Below, piece after piece: positions 1-6,450 of a DNA stretch of 8,243 nt; the stretch's first letter is position 1, and every line of letters begins with the position of its first letter. The stretch covers positions 1 to 8,243 of the forward strand of contig SCTV01000057.1 of assembly GCA_004298345.1 (NCBI GenBank), written 5' to 3'. Under the pieces are notes generated by a model. It was given only the letters and a program-made list of their open reading frames with translations, had not been told where the DNA came from and did no database searches. The translations under genes were made by a program, and so were the position numbers. The DNA comes from Patescibacteria group bacterium. Its GTDB lineage: Bacteria; Patescibacteriota; Minisyncoccia; Phycocordibacterales; PALSA-1337.

Positions 1-43
1 GAAAAGAACCAGAACTTTGAAAATTTTATAGTTAACGTTTAGA

Positions 44-64
44 AGTTTCCCGAGACTCTTTTTT
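44..64 (+). terminator. weak terminator-like hairpin in the leader
   Basis: AGTTT at 44-48 pairs with AGACT at 53-57 (five pairs, one of them G-U) around a CCCG loop, and a run of six T follows at 59-64. The stem is short, so termination here would be inefficient at best. It would make sense as the end of an upstream transcript, because an open frame entering from the window edge stops at 40-42, just before it. Without the upstream sequence this is only a candidate. Confidence 0.22.
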
Positions 65-166
65 CTGTCATGTCCGTAAGGCAATTTTCAGACGCAATTT
101 ATCAACTACCTCTAGAGGCTTGAGTCGATACTATAAGTCCTGGAGGATAGTAGTGTAGAAGCAGAC

Positions 167-247
167 ATGGTTTCTGTTCCCATTATTAGATTATTAGTAA
201 CCACGGAAGAGAGACTGTTTACATTATTAGAAATAAAAAAATTATGA
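167..247 (+). CDS. possible 26-residue leader peptide overlapping the surface-protein start
   Basis: An ATG at 167 opens a 26-codon frame ending in TGA at 245-247, so stop and downstream start share ATGA with the gene at 244. No other conventional start lies in this frame after the TAA at 134-136. The peptide would begin MVSVPIIRLL and is rich in Leu and Ile, with a charged middle. A GGAGG at 142-146 is about 20 bases before the ATG, too far for a normal Shine-Dalgarno. A frame this short can occur by chance; the exact ATGA overlap is the only reason to list it. If real, it could couple translation into the downstream gene, which has no ribosome binding site of its own. The peptide matches no family I recognise. 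Confidence 0.22.
   Translation: MVSVPIIRLLVTTEERLFTLLEIKKL
182..230 (+). repeat. three ATTATTAG copies in the leader
   Basis: ATTATTAG occurs at 182-189, directly abutting at 190-197, and again at 223-230. The first and third copies extend to CATTATTAGA (181-190 and 222-231). The third ends 13 bases before the start codon at 244. They could be binding sites for a regulator or an RNA-level element, or just A/T-rich sequence; their role is unknown. Confidence 0.45.
216..225 (+). promoter_or_regulatory. candidate -10 region for the surface-protein gene
   Basis: TGTTTACATT has a TACATT hexamer ending 18 bases before the start at 244. This resembles the position and sequence of the TG-N-TAYACT elements before the three downstream genes, but the TG is one base further away and no -35 box is visible. 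Alternatives are TATAAG at 132-137, or TTGAAA at 17-22 followed 17 bases later by TAGAAG. The last two would give a long leader containing the small frame at 167-247. The sequence alone does not decide between them. Confidence 0.22.
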
Positions 248-3200
248 ATTCATCAATAAAGAAATTTGTTGCAGGATTCGCAGGAGTTGCAATTGCACTC
301 AGCTTGGTTCTTGGAGCGGCTGCTCCAGCTCAAGCTGCAACAGTTGCAGAACTTCAGGCGATGATTGCACAGCTTCAAGCACAGCTTTCAGCTAGTGCTA
401 CAGCAACACCGGTTTCATACACCTTCGCTCGAAACCTTACAGTAGGTTCAACTGGCGCAGATGTTAAAAACCTCCAGATCCTTCTCAACTCAAACGCAGC
501 TACACGAGTAGCTCTTTCAGGAGCAGGTTCTCCAGGTAAAGAAACTTCAACATTTGGTCCTGCAACAAAAGCTGCAGTTATCAAATATCAGCGACTTAAC
601 AGCATCCCAACTACCGGATATGTAGGACCTTTGACTCGAGCAGCTCTTGCTCTCGCTTCGACTCCTTCAACTCCAGTGGTAACAGTTCCTGGCGGCACAG
701 TTCCTCCAGTAGTTGTTCCATCAGGTAGTGGCTTGCGAGTTATGCTTGCAGCAGATTCTGCCAATACCGCATTGGTAGCAGGTCAGGCTATTGGTGAGCT
801 CGGTAAGTTTACTTTTGTAAACCCAACAGCTGCTCCAATCACGATCACCAACCTCGCATTTATGCGAACAGGTGCTTCGTCTGACTCTACTCTTTCAAAC
901 ATTTACCTCTATCAGGGTGCAAATCGTTTGACTGATGCAGCAGGTTTGAGCAACAGTAACTTCAATTTCAACAGCAGTGCAGGTCTAGTAACCGTTCCAG
1001 CAGGTTCATCAGTTTCAGTATCAGTACGTGCTGATATTGCAGCGGGTACTTCAGGACAGTTGGTAGGTGTACAGCTCAAGTCAGTTGGTGCAAACGGCCC
1101 AGTTGATGGAGGTGTAGTATTCCCAATCAGCAGTTACCAGCAGACCATCTCATCAGCATCTATTGGAACAGCAGCATTCACATACACTGGTCCAACAGGC
1201 GCGAGTGATAACCCAACAAACGATATTCGAGTATTCGAAGCTTCAGTTGTTATTTCAACACATGCAGCTCGACTCGAATCTATCGCATTTGAGAACCGAG
1301 GTTCATCAAGTGACGCAGACTTCCGAAACCTCCGCCTTTATGTAGACGGAGTACAGGTAGGTAACACAGTTGCTGCTCTCGTAAATGACCGAGCAACCTT
1401 TGACCTATCAGCAAACCCACTTCGACTTGAGACAGGTACTCGAATCGTAAAGGTACTCGCTGATGTTATCGGTGGATCTGGAGAAACATACGACATTCAG
1501 ATTCGACGAACAGCAGACGTGCGAGTTGTTGACGTAGAACTTGGACAGCCTATCCTAGCGACAGACGCTGGAGGTAGCTTCCCAGTATCAGCTGCATCAG
1601 CAAACAACATTTCTGCAGCAAGTCTTTCAGTTGTTCGAGCTCCAAACTCACCTTCAACAGACATTTCAGTTGGTGCAACAAATGTGAAGCTCGCTTCATT
1701 CGAATTCCGAGCTTCTGGTGAAAACGTAAAAATCGAAACTATCACAGTTGATGCTGACTCATCACTTCAGACAACCGGTGGTTTTGACAACGGTAAAGTA
1801 TTCCTAAACGGAGTACAGGTAGGTTCTACTCTTGATATCTCTTCATCAGGTACTGATTTCGACTTCGGCTCATCTTTCATCCTCCAGCAGGGTCAGGTAG
1901 CTGTTGTTGACATCTATGCAGATGCAAAGACTTCAACCAGTACAAACTACGCTGATAGCACCACACTCGATGTTGGTGTTTCAGTAGCCGCTGCCGACAC
2001 TGAGGGAATGGATTCAGGAGATTCTGTTTCAGCTATCTCAGAAGTCGAAGGCTTTACACGAACAGTTAGTTCTGCAGCGTTGACTCTCACTAAATACTCT
2101 GGTTACGGTAACCAGACAATGATTGGTGGTACCAACAATGCAAGACTTGGTTCATTCACACTTTCATCAGGTTCTACCGAAGGTGTTAATGTAAACACTA
2201 TTACTGTTACCCTTTCTACAAATGAATCAGGATCTGTGACTGACCTTGTGCTAAAGGATAATGTTACTGGTGCTACTCTCGCTACAGCAAAGGCAACCCC
2301 TTCAACAAGCAACTCATATTCTGTAAACTTTGTTGTCCCACTAAGTTCAACAAAGACAATCGATGTTTACGGTAATATCAAGTCTGGAGCAGATTCAGGC
2401 CCATGGATTGCCGCAGTTGACGGATCAGGTACTGGTGCTGTTACCGCTACTTCAGTAACCTTTGGTAACTCAAGTACCGCTACTCTTCAGACCATTACTA
2501 TTGGATCAGGTACTCTTACTGTTGCAGTAAACACTGGTAGTACTCCAGATACAAAGACAGTAATTGCTGGCTCTACTCAGCAGAAAGTTGGTTCATTCCG
2601 ATTTACTGCTCAGAATTCACCATTCACTGTCCAGGAAGTAAAGGTTAAGGTTCCTGCAAACGCAGCAACATCAGTTTCAAACGTTGTACTCAAGTACAAG
2701 AATGAGAATGGTGTAGAACAGTCTGCTTCACAGGCACTTACACTTTCTTCAGGTGCTCAGACCCATGCAACAGCTACATTCACCGGTCTCTCAGCTTATA
2801 TTCCACAGAATACTGACCGAGATATCGATGTCTACGTAGACGTTGCAACCATTGAGGCTGGCGCAAGCACAGGAGCAGCTATTACTGCTACTCTTGATGC
2901 AAACGAAGGCTTCAAGGCTATTGACTCAGCTGGTACTTCAGATACCTCACTCAACTCTTCTGATCTAGGATCAGCAGACACAAGTGGAAAGGGTACTCTC
3001 TACGTACGTAAGTCAGTTCCTACACTCGAGGCAGTTGCTCTTGATACAACCACACTTTTGGCTGGATCAAACGTAGCTATCGGCCGAGTAAAGATTACTG
3101 CAAACTCAGCGGGTGATATTGGATGGCAGAAGCTTTCGTTCACTGTCAACAAGACAGCGGCGATAACTCTCGGTGCAACCACCACTTTGGCTCTCTACAA

Positions 3201-3621
3201 CATGGCTTCAAATACCCAGATTGCTGGTACATTTGGAACCACTACAGGTGACCTTCTTGGAGGTAATGATTCACTTCAAAACTCTACAAGTGGTAACCTA
3301 ACATTCGTTGCTACAAACGAAGAGCAGATTGCAGCAGGATCGTCTATCACTTACGAACTTCGAACTACGGTTGGAGGTCTCGCATCTGGTAGTAACTCTG
3401 TGAGTGTAAGTATTGCTAATCCAACTACATCAATCACAACTGGTACAGCATCAGCAGTTGGTGTAACGATGGCAGCTACTCCATCATTCACATGGACAGA
3501 TCGATCATCTTCATCAGTGTCAGGAGGAACGGTACACAGTGTGTCTACGTCAGATTGGACGAACGACTACCTTGTGAAGACTCTCCCTCTCACCGTAGGA
3601 AGCAAGTCAAACAACTTCTAA
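244..3621 (+). CDS. S-layer-like surface protein with N-terminal peptidoglycan-binding domain
   Basis: This 1125-residue exported protein is probably a major cell-surface component. Residues 1-31 form a signal peptide: Lys6-Lys7, a hydrophobic core, and a cut after Ala-Gln-Ala (29-31). Residues 34-50 are a short Gln/Ala/Leu-rich helix. Residues 59-137 match PG_binding_1 (LTVGSTGADVKNLQ, then FGPATKAAV, KYQ and TGYVGPLT), which should anchor it to the wall. A Pro/Val/Thr linker (138-162) leads to six repeats of about 150 residues (163-1075) and a tail (1076-1125) containing FTWTD and TSDWTNDYLVKTLPL. There is no C-terminal membrane helix, sortase motif or SLH domain. It has no cysteine and is rich in Ser, Thr, Ala, Val and Gly. 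Arginine is CGA in 24 of 29 codons, consistent with strong codon selection for high expression. ATG at 244 follows an A-rich stretch with no Shine-Dalgarno; it is the start that yields a complete signal peptide. A strong terminator lies 121 bases downstream, so the gene is probably its own transcript. The family assignment is confident; the S-layer role is inferred. Confidence 0.85.
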   Translation: MNSSIKKFVAGFAGVAIALSLVLGAAAPAQAATVAELQAMIAQLQAQLSASATATPVSYTFARNLTVGSTGADVKNLQILLNSNAATRVALSGAGSPGKETSTFGPATKAAVIKYQRLNSIPTTGYVGPLTRAALALASTPSTPVVTVPGGTVPPVVVPSGSGLRVMLAADSANTALVAGQAIGELGKFTFVNPTAAPITITNLAFMRTGASSDSTLSNIYLYQGANRLTDAAGLSNSNFNFNSSAGLVTVPAGSSVSVSVRADIAAGTSGQLVGVQLKSVGANGPVDGGVVFPISSYQQTISSASIGTAAFTYTGPTGASDNPTNDIRVFEASVVISTHAARLESIAFENRGSSSDADFRNLRLYVDGVQVGNTVAALVNDRATFDLSANPLRLETGTRIVKVLADVIGGSGETYDIQIRRTADVRVVDVELGQPILATDAGGSFPVSAASANNISAASLSVVRAPNSPSTDISVGATNVKLASFEFRASGENVKIETITVDADSSLQTTGGFDNGKVFLNGVQVGSTLDISSSGTDFDFGSSFILQQGQVAVVDIYADAKTSTSTNYADSTTLDVGVSVAAADTEGMDSGDSVSAISEVEGFTRTVSSAALTLTKYSGYGNQTMIGGTNNARLGSFTLSSGSTEGVNVNTITVTLSTNESGSVTDLVLKDNVTGATLATAKATPSTSNSYSVNFVVPLSSTKTIDVYGNIKSGADSGPWIAAVDGSGTGAVTATSVTFGNSSTATLQTITIGSGTLTVAVNTGSTPDTKTVIAGSTQQKVGSFRFTAQNSPFTVQEVKVKVPANAATSVSNVVLKYKNENGVEQSASQALTLSSGAQTHATATFTGLSAYIPQNTDRDIDVYVDVATIEAGASTGAAITATLDANEGFKAIDSAGTSDTSLNSSDLGSADTSGKGTLYVRKSVPTLEAVALDTTTLLAGSNVAIGRVKITANSAGDIGWQKLSFTVNKTAAITLGATTTLALYNMASNTQIAGTFGTTTGDLLGGNDSLQNSTSGNLTFVATNEEQIAAGSSITYELRTTVGGLASGSNSVSVSIANPTTSITTGTASAVGVTMAATPSFTWTDRSSSSVSGGTVHSVSTSDWTNDYLVKTLPLTVGSKSNNF
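730..3468 (+). repeat. six diverged beta-sandwich-like repeats in the surface protein
   Basis: The protein repeats at roughly 163-303, 306-455, 458-608, 611-752, 755-915 and 916-1075. Each copy has a GSF-x-F-like strand (GKFTF at 187, ASFEF at 484, GSFTL at 636, GSFRF at 783) and later a VYAD-like strand (VRADI at 261, VLADV at 404, IYADA at 557, VYGNI at 708, VYVDV at 863). Spacings between equivalent motifs are about 140-175 residues. DNA identity is mostly lost, but a 17-base match (ACGGAGTACAGGTAGGT at 1346-1362 and 1808-1824) lies exactly 462 bases, or 154 codons, apart in repeats two and three. The Ig-like fold is inferred from the alternating hydrophobic/Thr-Ser pattern. Confidence 0.65.
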
Positions 3622-3642
3622 CTCTAACGAGTTTTGAAGTCG

Positions 3643-3735
3643 GGTTTACGAAGCATCGCTTCGCATAACCTCCAGTCGAGAATTTGGCTCGACATGAGCG
3701 ACAGCTTTGGATGACCGAAAGGTTTAACCAAGGTT
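3643..3735 (+). other. three consecutive stem-loops in the 3' untranslated region
   Basis: Before the terminator, the RNA can form three hairpins. The first has CGAAGC at 3649-3654 paired with GCTTCG at 3658-3663 around ATC, with a lower GGTT/AACC stem (3643-3646 with 3667-3670). The second pairs GTCGAG (3675-3680) with CTCGAC (3688-3693) around a 7-base loop. The third pairs 3703-3710 with 3728-3735 (two G-U) and is topped by ACC-GAAA-GGT at 3714-3723, a GNRA tetraloop. They may protect the long surface-protein mRNA from 3' exonucleases, or form a processed small RNA. They match no named RNA family I recognise. Confidence 0.45.
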
Positions 3736-3742
3736 TAGCTCA

Positions 3743-3776
3743 GCAAAAAAACCACCCACCCGGGTGGTTTTTTTGC
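3743..3776 (+). terminator. strong intrinsic terminator after the surface-protein gene
   Basis: A perfect 15-bp stem pairs 3743-3757 (GC, seven A, CCACCC) with 3762-3776 (GGGTGG, seven T, GC), closed by the 4-base loop ACCC. The A-tract and T-tract flanks make it look active in both orientations, although no convergent gene is present. It isolates the surface-protein transcript from the ligase gene, whose start is only 24 bases further on. Confidence 0.92.
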
Positions 3777-3783
3777 GTCTCTG

Positions 3784-3792
3784 TGTTACACT
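3784..3792 (+). promoter_or_regulatory. extended -10-like element before the ligase gene
   Basis: TGTTACACT fits TG-N-TAYACT, the element also seen before the next two genes. It ends 8 bases before the ATG at 3801, so a transcript starting here would be leaderless or nearly so. It lies just past the terminator, so any -35 contact would fall inside the hairpin's T-rich arm. No good -35 box is seen. Confidence 0.45.
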
Positions 3793-3800
3793 TTTTAGAT

Positions 3801-6020
3801 ATGAAAAACTTTAATCGACAACTGGCACAAGTATTTAAATGGCTACTTCTCTTACCTGCATTTATACCACTCCTGTATGTGGACGGCATGCTCTATCCAT
3901 ATCTTTCTCCAAAAACCTTTCTTTTCCGGGCATTAGGGATACTAGCGGTGGCAGTATTTGTATACCTCACCGTTTCTGGATACCCACTCTACTTTAAGAG
4001 ATTAAAAAATAGGCTTAACTGGCTTCCGGCTGGGCTACTCGTGGTAGCGTATGCGACGTCTCTCACTGGTGTCGGTTTCTATCATAGTTTTTGGTCTACC
4101 TTCGACCGTGGCGATGGACTACTGACTCTCTCTGTAATCGTTGTGTTCTTTTATCTCATTTTGCTCTACGCGGGGAAAGATTTTTTACAAAAGTTTCTGA
4201 AAATTACCGCTTTGGTTGGTAGTCTCGTCGCGGTACATGCTTTTCTCCAGTGGGTTGAGATTGTTTCGGGGTTACATTTCCCAGGTATTGCGCTTCCAAG
4301 CGGTCGTCTCGGCGGGACCCTCGGTAACGCGGCCTTTTTGGCTTCGTATCTAGGGATGACAGCATTTGTGACCCTCGCTGTTGCAAGGGAATACAAAGAT
4401 AGAATTATCTGGAAAAGAGCCGCATATTTTTCTGCAATTTTACAGTTTCTCATTATCTTTTTGACCGCTACTCGAGGCAGTATTATCTCTCTCATTGTGC
4501 TCGGTACTATTGCTCTCATCTATTTGTCCTGGAAAGGGACTGGTCGTTCACGAATCGTTGCTCGGTCAGGCATCACTGTTCTCATTGTGCTCAGTATCAT
4601 CTTTGCGACCTTTCGAACCCAGCTTTCCCAAAGTTCTTTTGAGCCAGTACGCCGTATCGCCTCTATCTCTTTGGCCGATGAAACTGTTTCTAGTCGCCTT
4701 TTTCTCTGGAAACACCTTGGCTCTGCAATACGAGAAAAGCCTCTTACTGGTTTTGGCGCAGAGCAAATAGATACGGTATTTGATCGTGAGTATGACCCGA
4801 GCGCTATTCTCGAGCAGTGGTTTGACCGTTCACATAACGCATTTATAGACTACTTTTTGCAATATGGGGTGATTGGTGGGCTATTGTATATTTCAATTCT
4901 CATCTCGGGTATCATTTTTGCAAGACGATTGTATAAAAAAGGCGACATTCGAGGCATCTCTATTGGCGCCGTTGTGCTTATCTACACATTCCAAAATATA
5001 TTCGTGTTCGATACCGCTGTTACCCTCTGGCTTTTGTTTGTATTGATTGCACTTACGTCGGCCACTCTTGATGATAGTGCAGCAATCTCAATGCAAACAA
5101 GTCCAGCAAAAAAATGGACGGCTGGTGTTTTTGCATTATTGATAGCATCTCTTATAATACCTGTCTCCATAGAGCCTCTGCGGGCCAATTTACTCCTCGC
5201 AGAAGGATATTTGTATCATGTTGCTGATGTGGCACGAGCAAATGATGCTATGAAAAAAGGCCTTGCTCTAAATACGTATGCAGATCTTGAGTATGGGTAC
5301 CAGGCCTACAGCAACTATACTGATCGTCAGGTACAGATGCTTGAGGGAAATGAGCGAGTACAGGGCTATGAGTATACCAGGGATCTTCTCGAAAAAAACT
5401 TTGGTAAATATACATACGATGCTCGAACTGCGACCTACTTTGCTCATGTACTCGAGCTTGTGCCACCAGGGACGGCTATAGACGAAGCTCTTTTGTATAT
5501 AGCGATAGATCGAGCCATTCTGCTTTCTCCGCATCGTATTCAGCCGTGGTATCTATGGGCTAATATTTTCTTACGAAAGGGTGATGTTTCTAAAAATCTT
5601 GCTGAGAAAAAAACTTGGTATCTGCAGGGTATAGAAGTGTTGGAGCAATATGCAAAACAAGAACCGCACCTTTCTGAACCTCGATATATTCTCGCCAATC
5701 TCTATTTGTCTATAAACGACCGAGTGAGCGCCGGGAAGTGGGCAGGTGAGGGTTTGGCGTTGTATAAAAAGAATGAGGATACGGCTCGGCGGGCGATGAA
5801 GTATTACTTGGGGGTAGAGGACTGGGCAAATATGGCGAGATTTATGGAGGATGTTATCTCGATGCGTCCGGATGACTACGACACGACCTACGACCTCGCC
5901 AAGGCGAGCTTCCTCGCAGGCAACAAGGCTCGAGCCCTAGAGCTCGTAGAGCACCTAAAACGCGTCAAACCAGGCCTCGTGGAGACCGACCCTGCTTTTA
6001 TGGAGGCGATAAAGAAATAG
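3801..6020 (+). CDS. O-antigen ligase / Wzy-type membrane protein with C-terminal TPR region
   Basis: This 739-residue inner-membrane protein has a Wzy_C-type core. About twelve to thirteen hydrophobic segments lie between residues 13 and 458. Family-like motifs are FDRGDGL (101-107), GTLGNAAFLASYLG (172-185), TATRGSIISL (222-231), SRLFLWKHLGSAI (298-310) followed by GFGAEQ, and the loop DRSHNAFIDYFLQYG (342-356). His345 and Arg225 are candidate equivalents of the conserved ligase His and Arg. Family members transfer or polymerise undecaprenyl-linked glycans outside the membrane: O-antigen polymerase, WaaL ligase or PglL-type protein O-oligosaccharyltransferase. Residues 460-739 are helical, with TPR-like units at about 460-491, 584-623, 627-657 and 691-724. 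ATG at 3801 is chosen because the frame open upstream to a TTG at 3684 would translate through the terminator and adds the only cysteine; this protein has none. The last 150 bases are unusually GC-rich. Ligase versus polymerase, and the acceptor, cannot be told from sequence. Confidence 0.82.
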   Translation: MKNFNRQLAQVFKWLLLLPAFIPLLYVDGMLYPYLSPKTFLFRALGILAVAVFVYLTVSGYPLYFKRLKNRLNWLPAGLLVVAYATSLTGVGFYHSFWSTFDRGDGLLTLSVIVVFFYLILLYAGKDFLQKFLKITALVGSLVAVHAFLQWVEIVSGLHFPGIALPSGRLGGTLGNAAFLASYLGMTAFVTLAVAREYKDRIIWKRAAYFSAILQFLIIFLTATRGSIISLIVLGTIALIYLSWKGTGRSRIVARSGITVLIVLSIIFATFRTQLSQSSFEPVRRIASISLADETVSSRLFLWKHLGSAIREKPLTGFGAEQIDTVFDREYDPSAILEQWFDRSHNAFIDYFLQYGVIGGLLYISILISGIIFARRLYKKGDIRGISIGAVVLIYTFQNIFVFDTAVTLWLLFVLIALTSATLDDSAAISMQTSPAKKWTAGVFALLIASLIIPVSIEPLRANLLLAEGYLYHVADVARANDAMKKGLALNTYADLEYGYQAYSNYTDRQVQMLEGNERVQGYEYTRDLLEKNFGKYTYDARTATYFAHVLELVPPGTAIDEALLYIAIDRAILLSPHRIQPWYLWANIFLRKGDVSKNLAEKKTWYLQGIEVLEQYAKQEPHLSEPRYILANLYLSINDRVSAGKWAGEGLALYKKNEDTARRAMKYYLGVEDWANMARFMEDVISMRPDDYDTTYDLAKASFLAGNKARALELVEHLKRVKPGLVETDPAFMEAIKK

Positions 6021-6022
6021 GG

Positions 6023-6057
6023 GTATACTCACTATTTTTGTGAGGGAATGATATACT
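6023..6057 (+). promoter_or_regulatory. extended -10 element with overlapping dyad, before the 99-residue gene
   Basis: TGATATACT at 6049-6057 is a good extended -10, ending 17 bases before the ATG at 6075. A second TATACT sits at 6024-6029. GTATA (6023-6027) can pair with TATAC (6052-6056), and CTCAC (6028-6032) with GTGAG (6040-6044), leaving GGAATGA bulged. The promoter therefore lies in an inverted repeat that could be an operator or an RNA hairpin at the end of the ligase message. No T-run follows, so it is not a classical terminator. No convincing -35 box is seen. Confidence 0.45.
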
Positions 6058-6074
6058 TTGTCTAAAATAAAAAA

Positions 6075-6374
6075 ATGAACATAGAACATAATCATCTTTT
6101 TTATATTGCGAACTTGGGTAGTGAAGTTTCTCGTTACCTGGATTATTTTGCAAAGAAGGATTTACTTGAGGCAGAGCGTTCGTGGCAGAGAATTGAGAAG
6201 ATTATCAACTCACTTCAATCCTTGCCACTTACAGAAAGTGCTCGACTAGAAGTGTCTGCTCTAGTTACATTTATAAAAAAACCAGATCAGCGAGGGGTAT
6301 CGATTCTTGAGGTAAAACGACAATGTAGCGAGTATTTTATGCCATTTGCACTCAGGATGATGGCGATGGCATAG
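6075..6374 (+). CDS. hypothetical protein, 99 residues
   Basis: I do not recognise this small protein. It has no signal peptide or membrane helix, so it is probably cytoplasmic. It looks mainly alpha-helical: residues 1-52 (containing NHLFYIANLGSEVSRYLDYF and AERSWQRIEKIINSL) could form two or three amphipathic helices, followed by LTESARLEVSALVTFIKK and a C-terminal helix ending in Met-Met-Ala-Met-Ala. It holds the only cysteine (residue 85) in any of the main genes of the window. ATG at 6075 follows AAAATAAAAAA with no Shine-Dalgarno. The gene is 54 bases after the ligase and 76 bases before the next gene, with promoter-like elements on both sides, so it may be a single-gene transcript. Small helical proteins of this look recur in Parcubacteria, but I can give no function. 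Confidence 0.75.
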   Translation: MNIEHNHLFYIANLGSEVSRYLDYFAKKDLLEAERSWQRIEKIINSLQSLPLTESARLEVSALVTFIKKPDQRGVSILEVKRQCSEYFMPFALRMMAMA

Positions 6375-6420
6375 CAGGAAAGTGCGGAAGAGTTATGCAC
6401 AGAGGATTAGTGAGATAAGA

Positions 6421-6429
6421 TGATACACT
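6421..6429 (+). promoter_or_regulatory. extended -10-like element before the PKD/lamin-tail gene
   Basis: TGATACACT matches the TG-N-TAYACT element of the two preceding genes and ends 21 bases before the ATG at 6451. GTGAG at 6410-6414 lies upstream, as GTGAG does before the element at 6049, so the two gaps share GTGAG-N4/6-TGATAYACT. There is no recognisable -35 box and no Shine-Dalgarno before the start. It would drive the three-gene cluster 6451-8243. Confidence 0.42.
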
Positions 6430-6450
6430 ATCACTATTCATTCTTTTTGC

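Noticed and set aside
1..42. Open frame entering from the left edge and stopping with TAG at 40-42
   Set aside because: Only 13 codons are visible, and two other frames are also briefly open. It could be the tail of an upstream gene, supported weakly by the hairpin at 44-64, but that is not enough to call.
109..118. CCTCTAGAGG palindrome as an operator
   Set aside because: A single 10-base palindrome with no second copy and no promoter around it is within chance expectation.
142..146. GGAGG as a Shine-Dalgarno site
   Set aside because: It is about 20 bases before the ATG at 167 and about 98 before the ATG at 244. The nearer GTG at 153-155 is followed at once by TAG.
1497..1745. Antisense open frame inside the surface-protein gene (with similar ones at 375-584, 2103-2312 and 3000-3185)
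   Set aside because: They mirror the codon bias and repeat structure of the sense gene and have no promoter, leader or recognisable domain.
3728..3745. TTTAGCTCAG, which resembles the D-arm of a tRNA
   Set aside because: No acceptor stem, anticodon arm or T-arm can be built around it, and the terminator begins a few bases later.
3684..3800. 39-codon upstream extension of the ligase frame, starting at TTG 3684
   Set aside because: It runs through the perfect terminator hairpin and the promoter-like element, contains the only Cys in the frame, and adds a non-membrane, family-unlike sequence. ATG at 3801 gives a sensible first membrane segment.
4166..5534. Several minus-strand and alternate-frame open stretches inside the ligase gene
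   Set aside because: All are shadows of the strongly supported sense frame, with compositions unlike real proteins.
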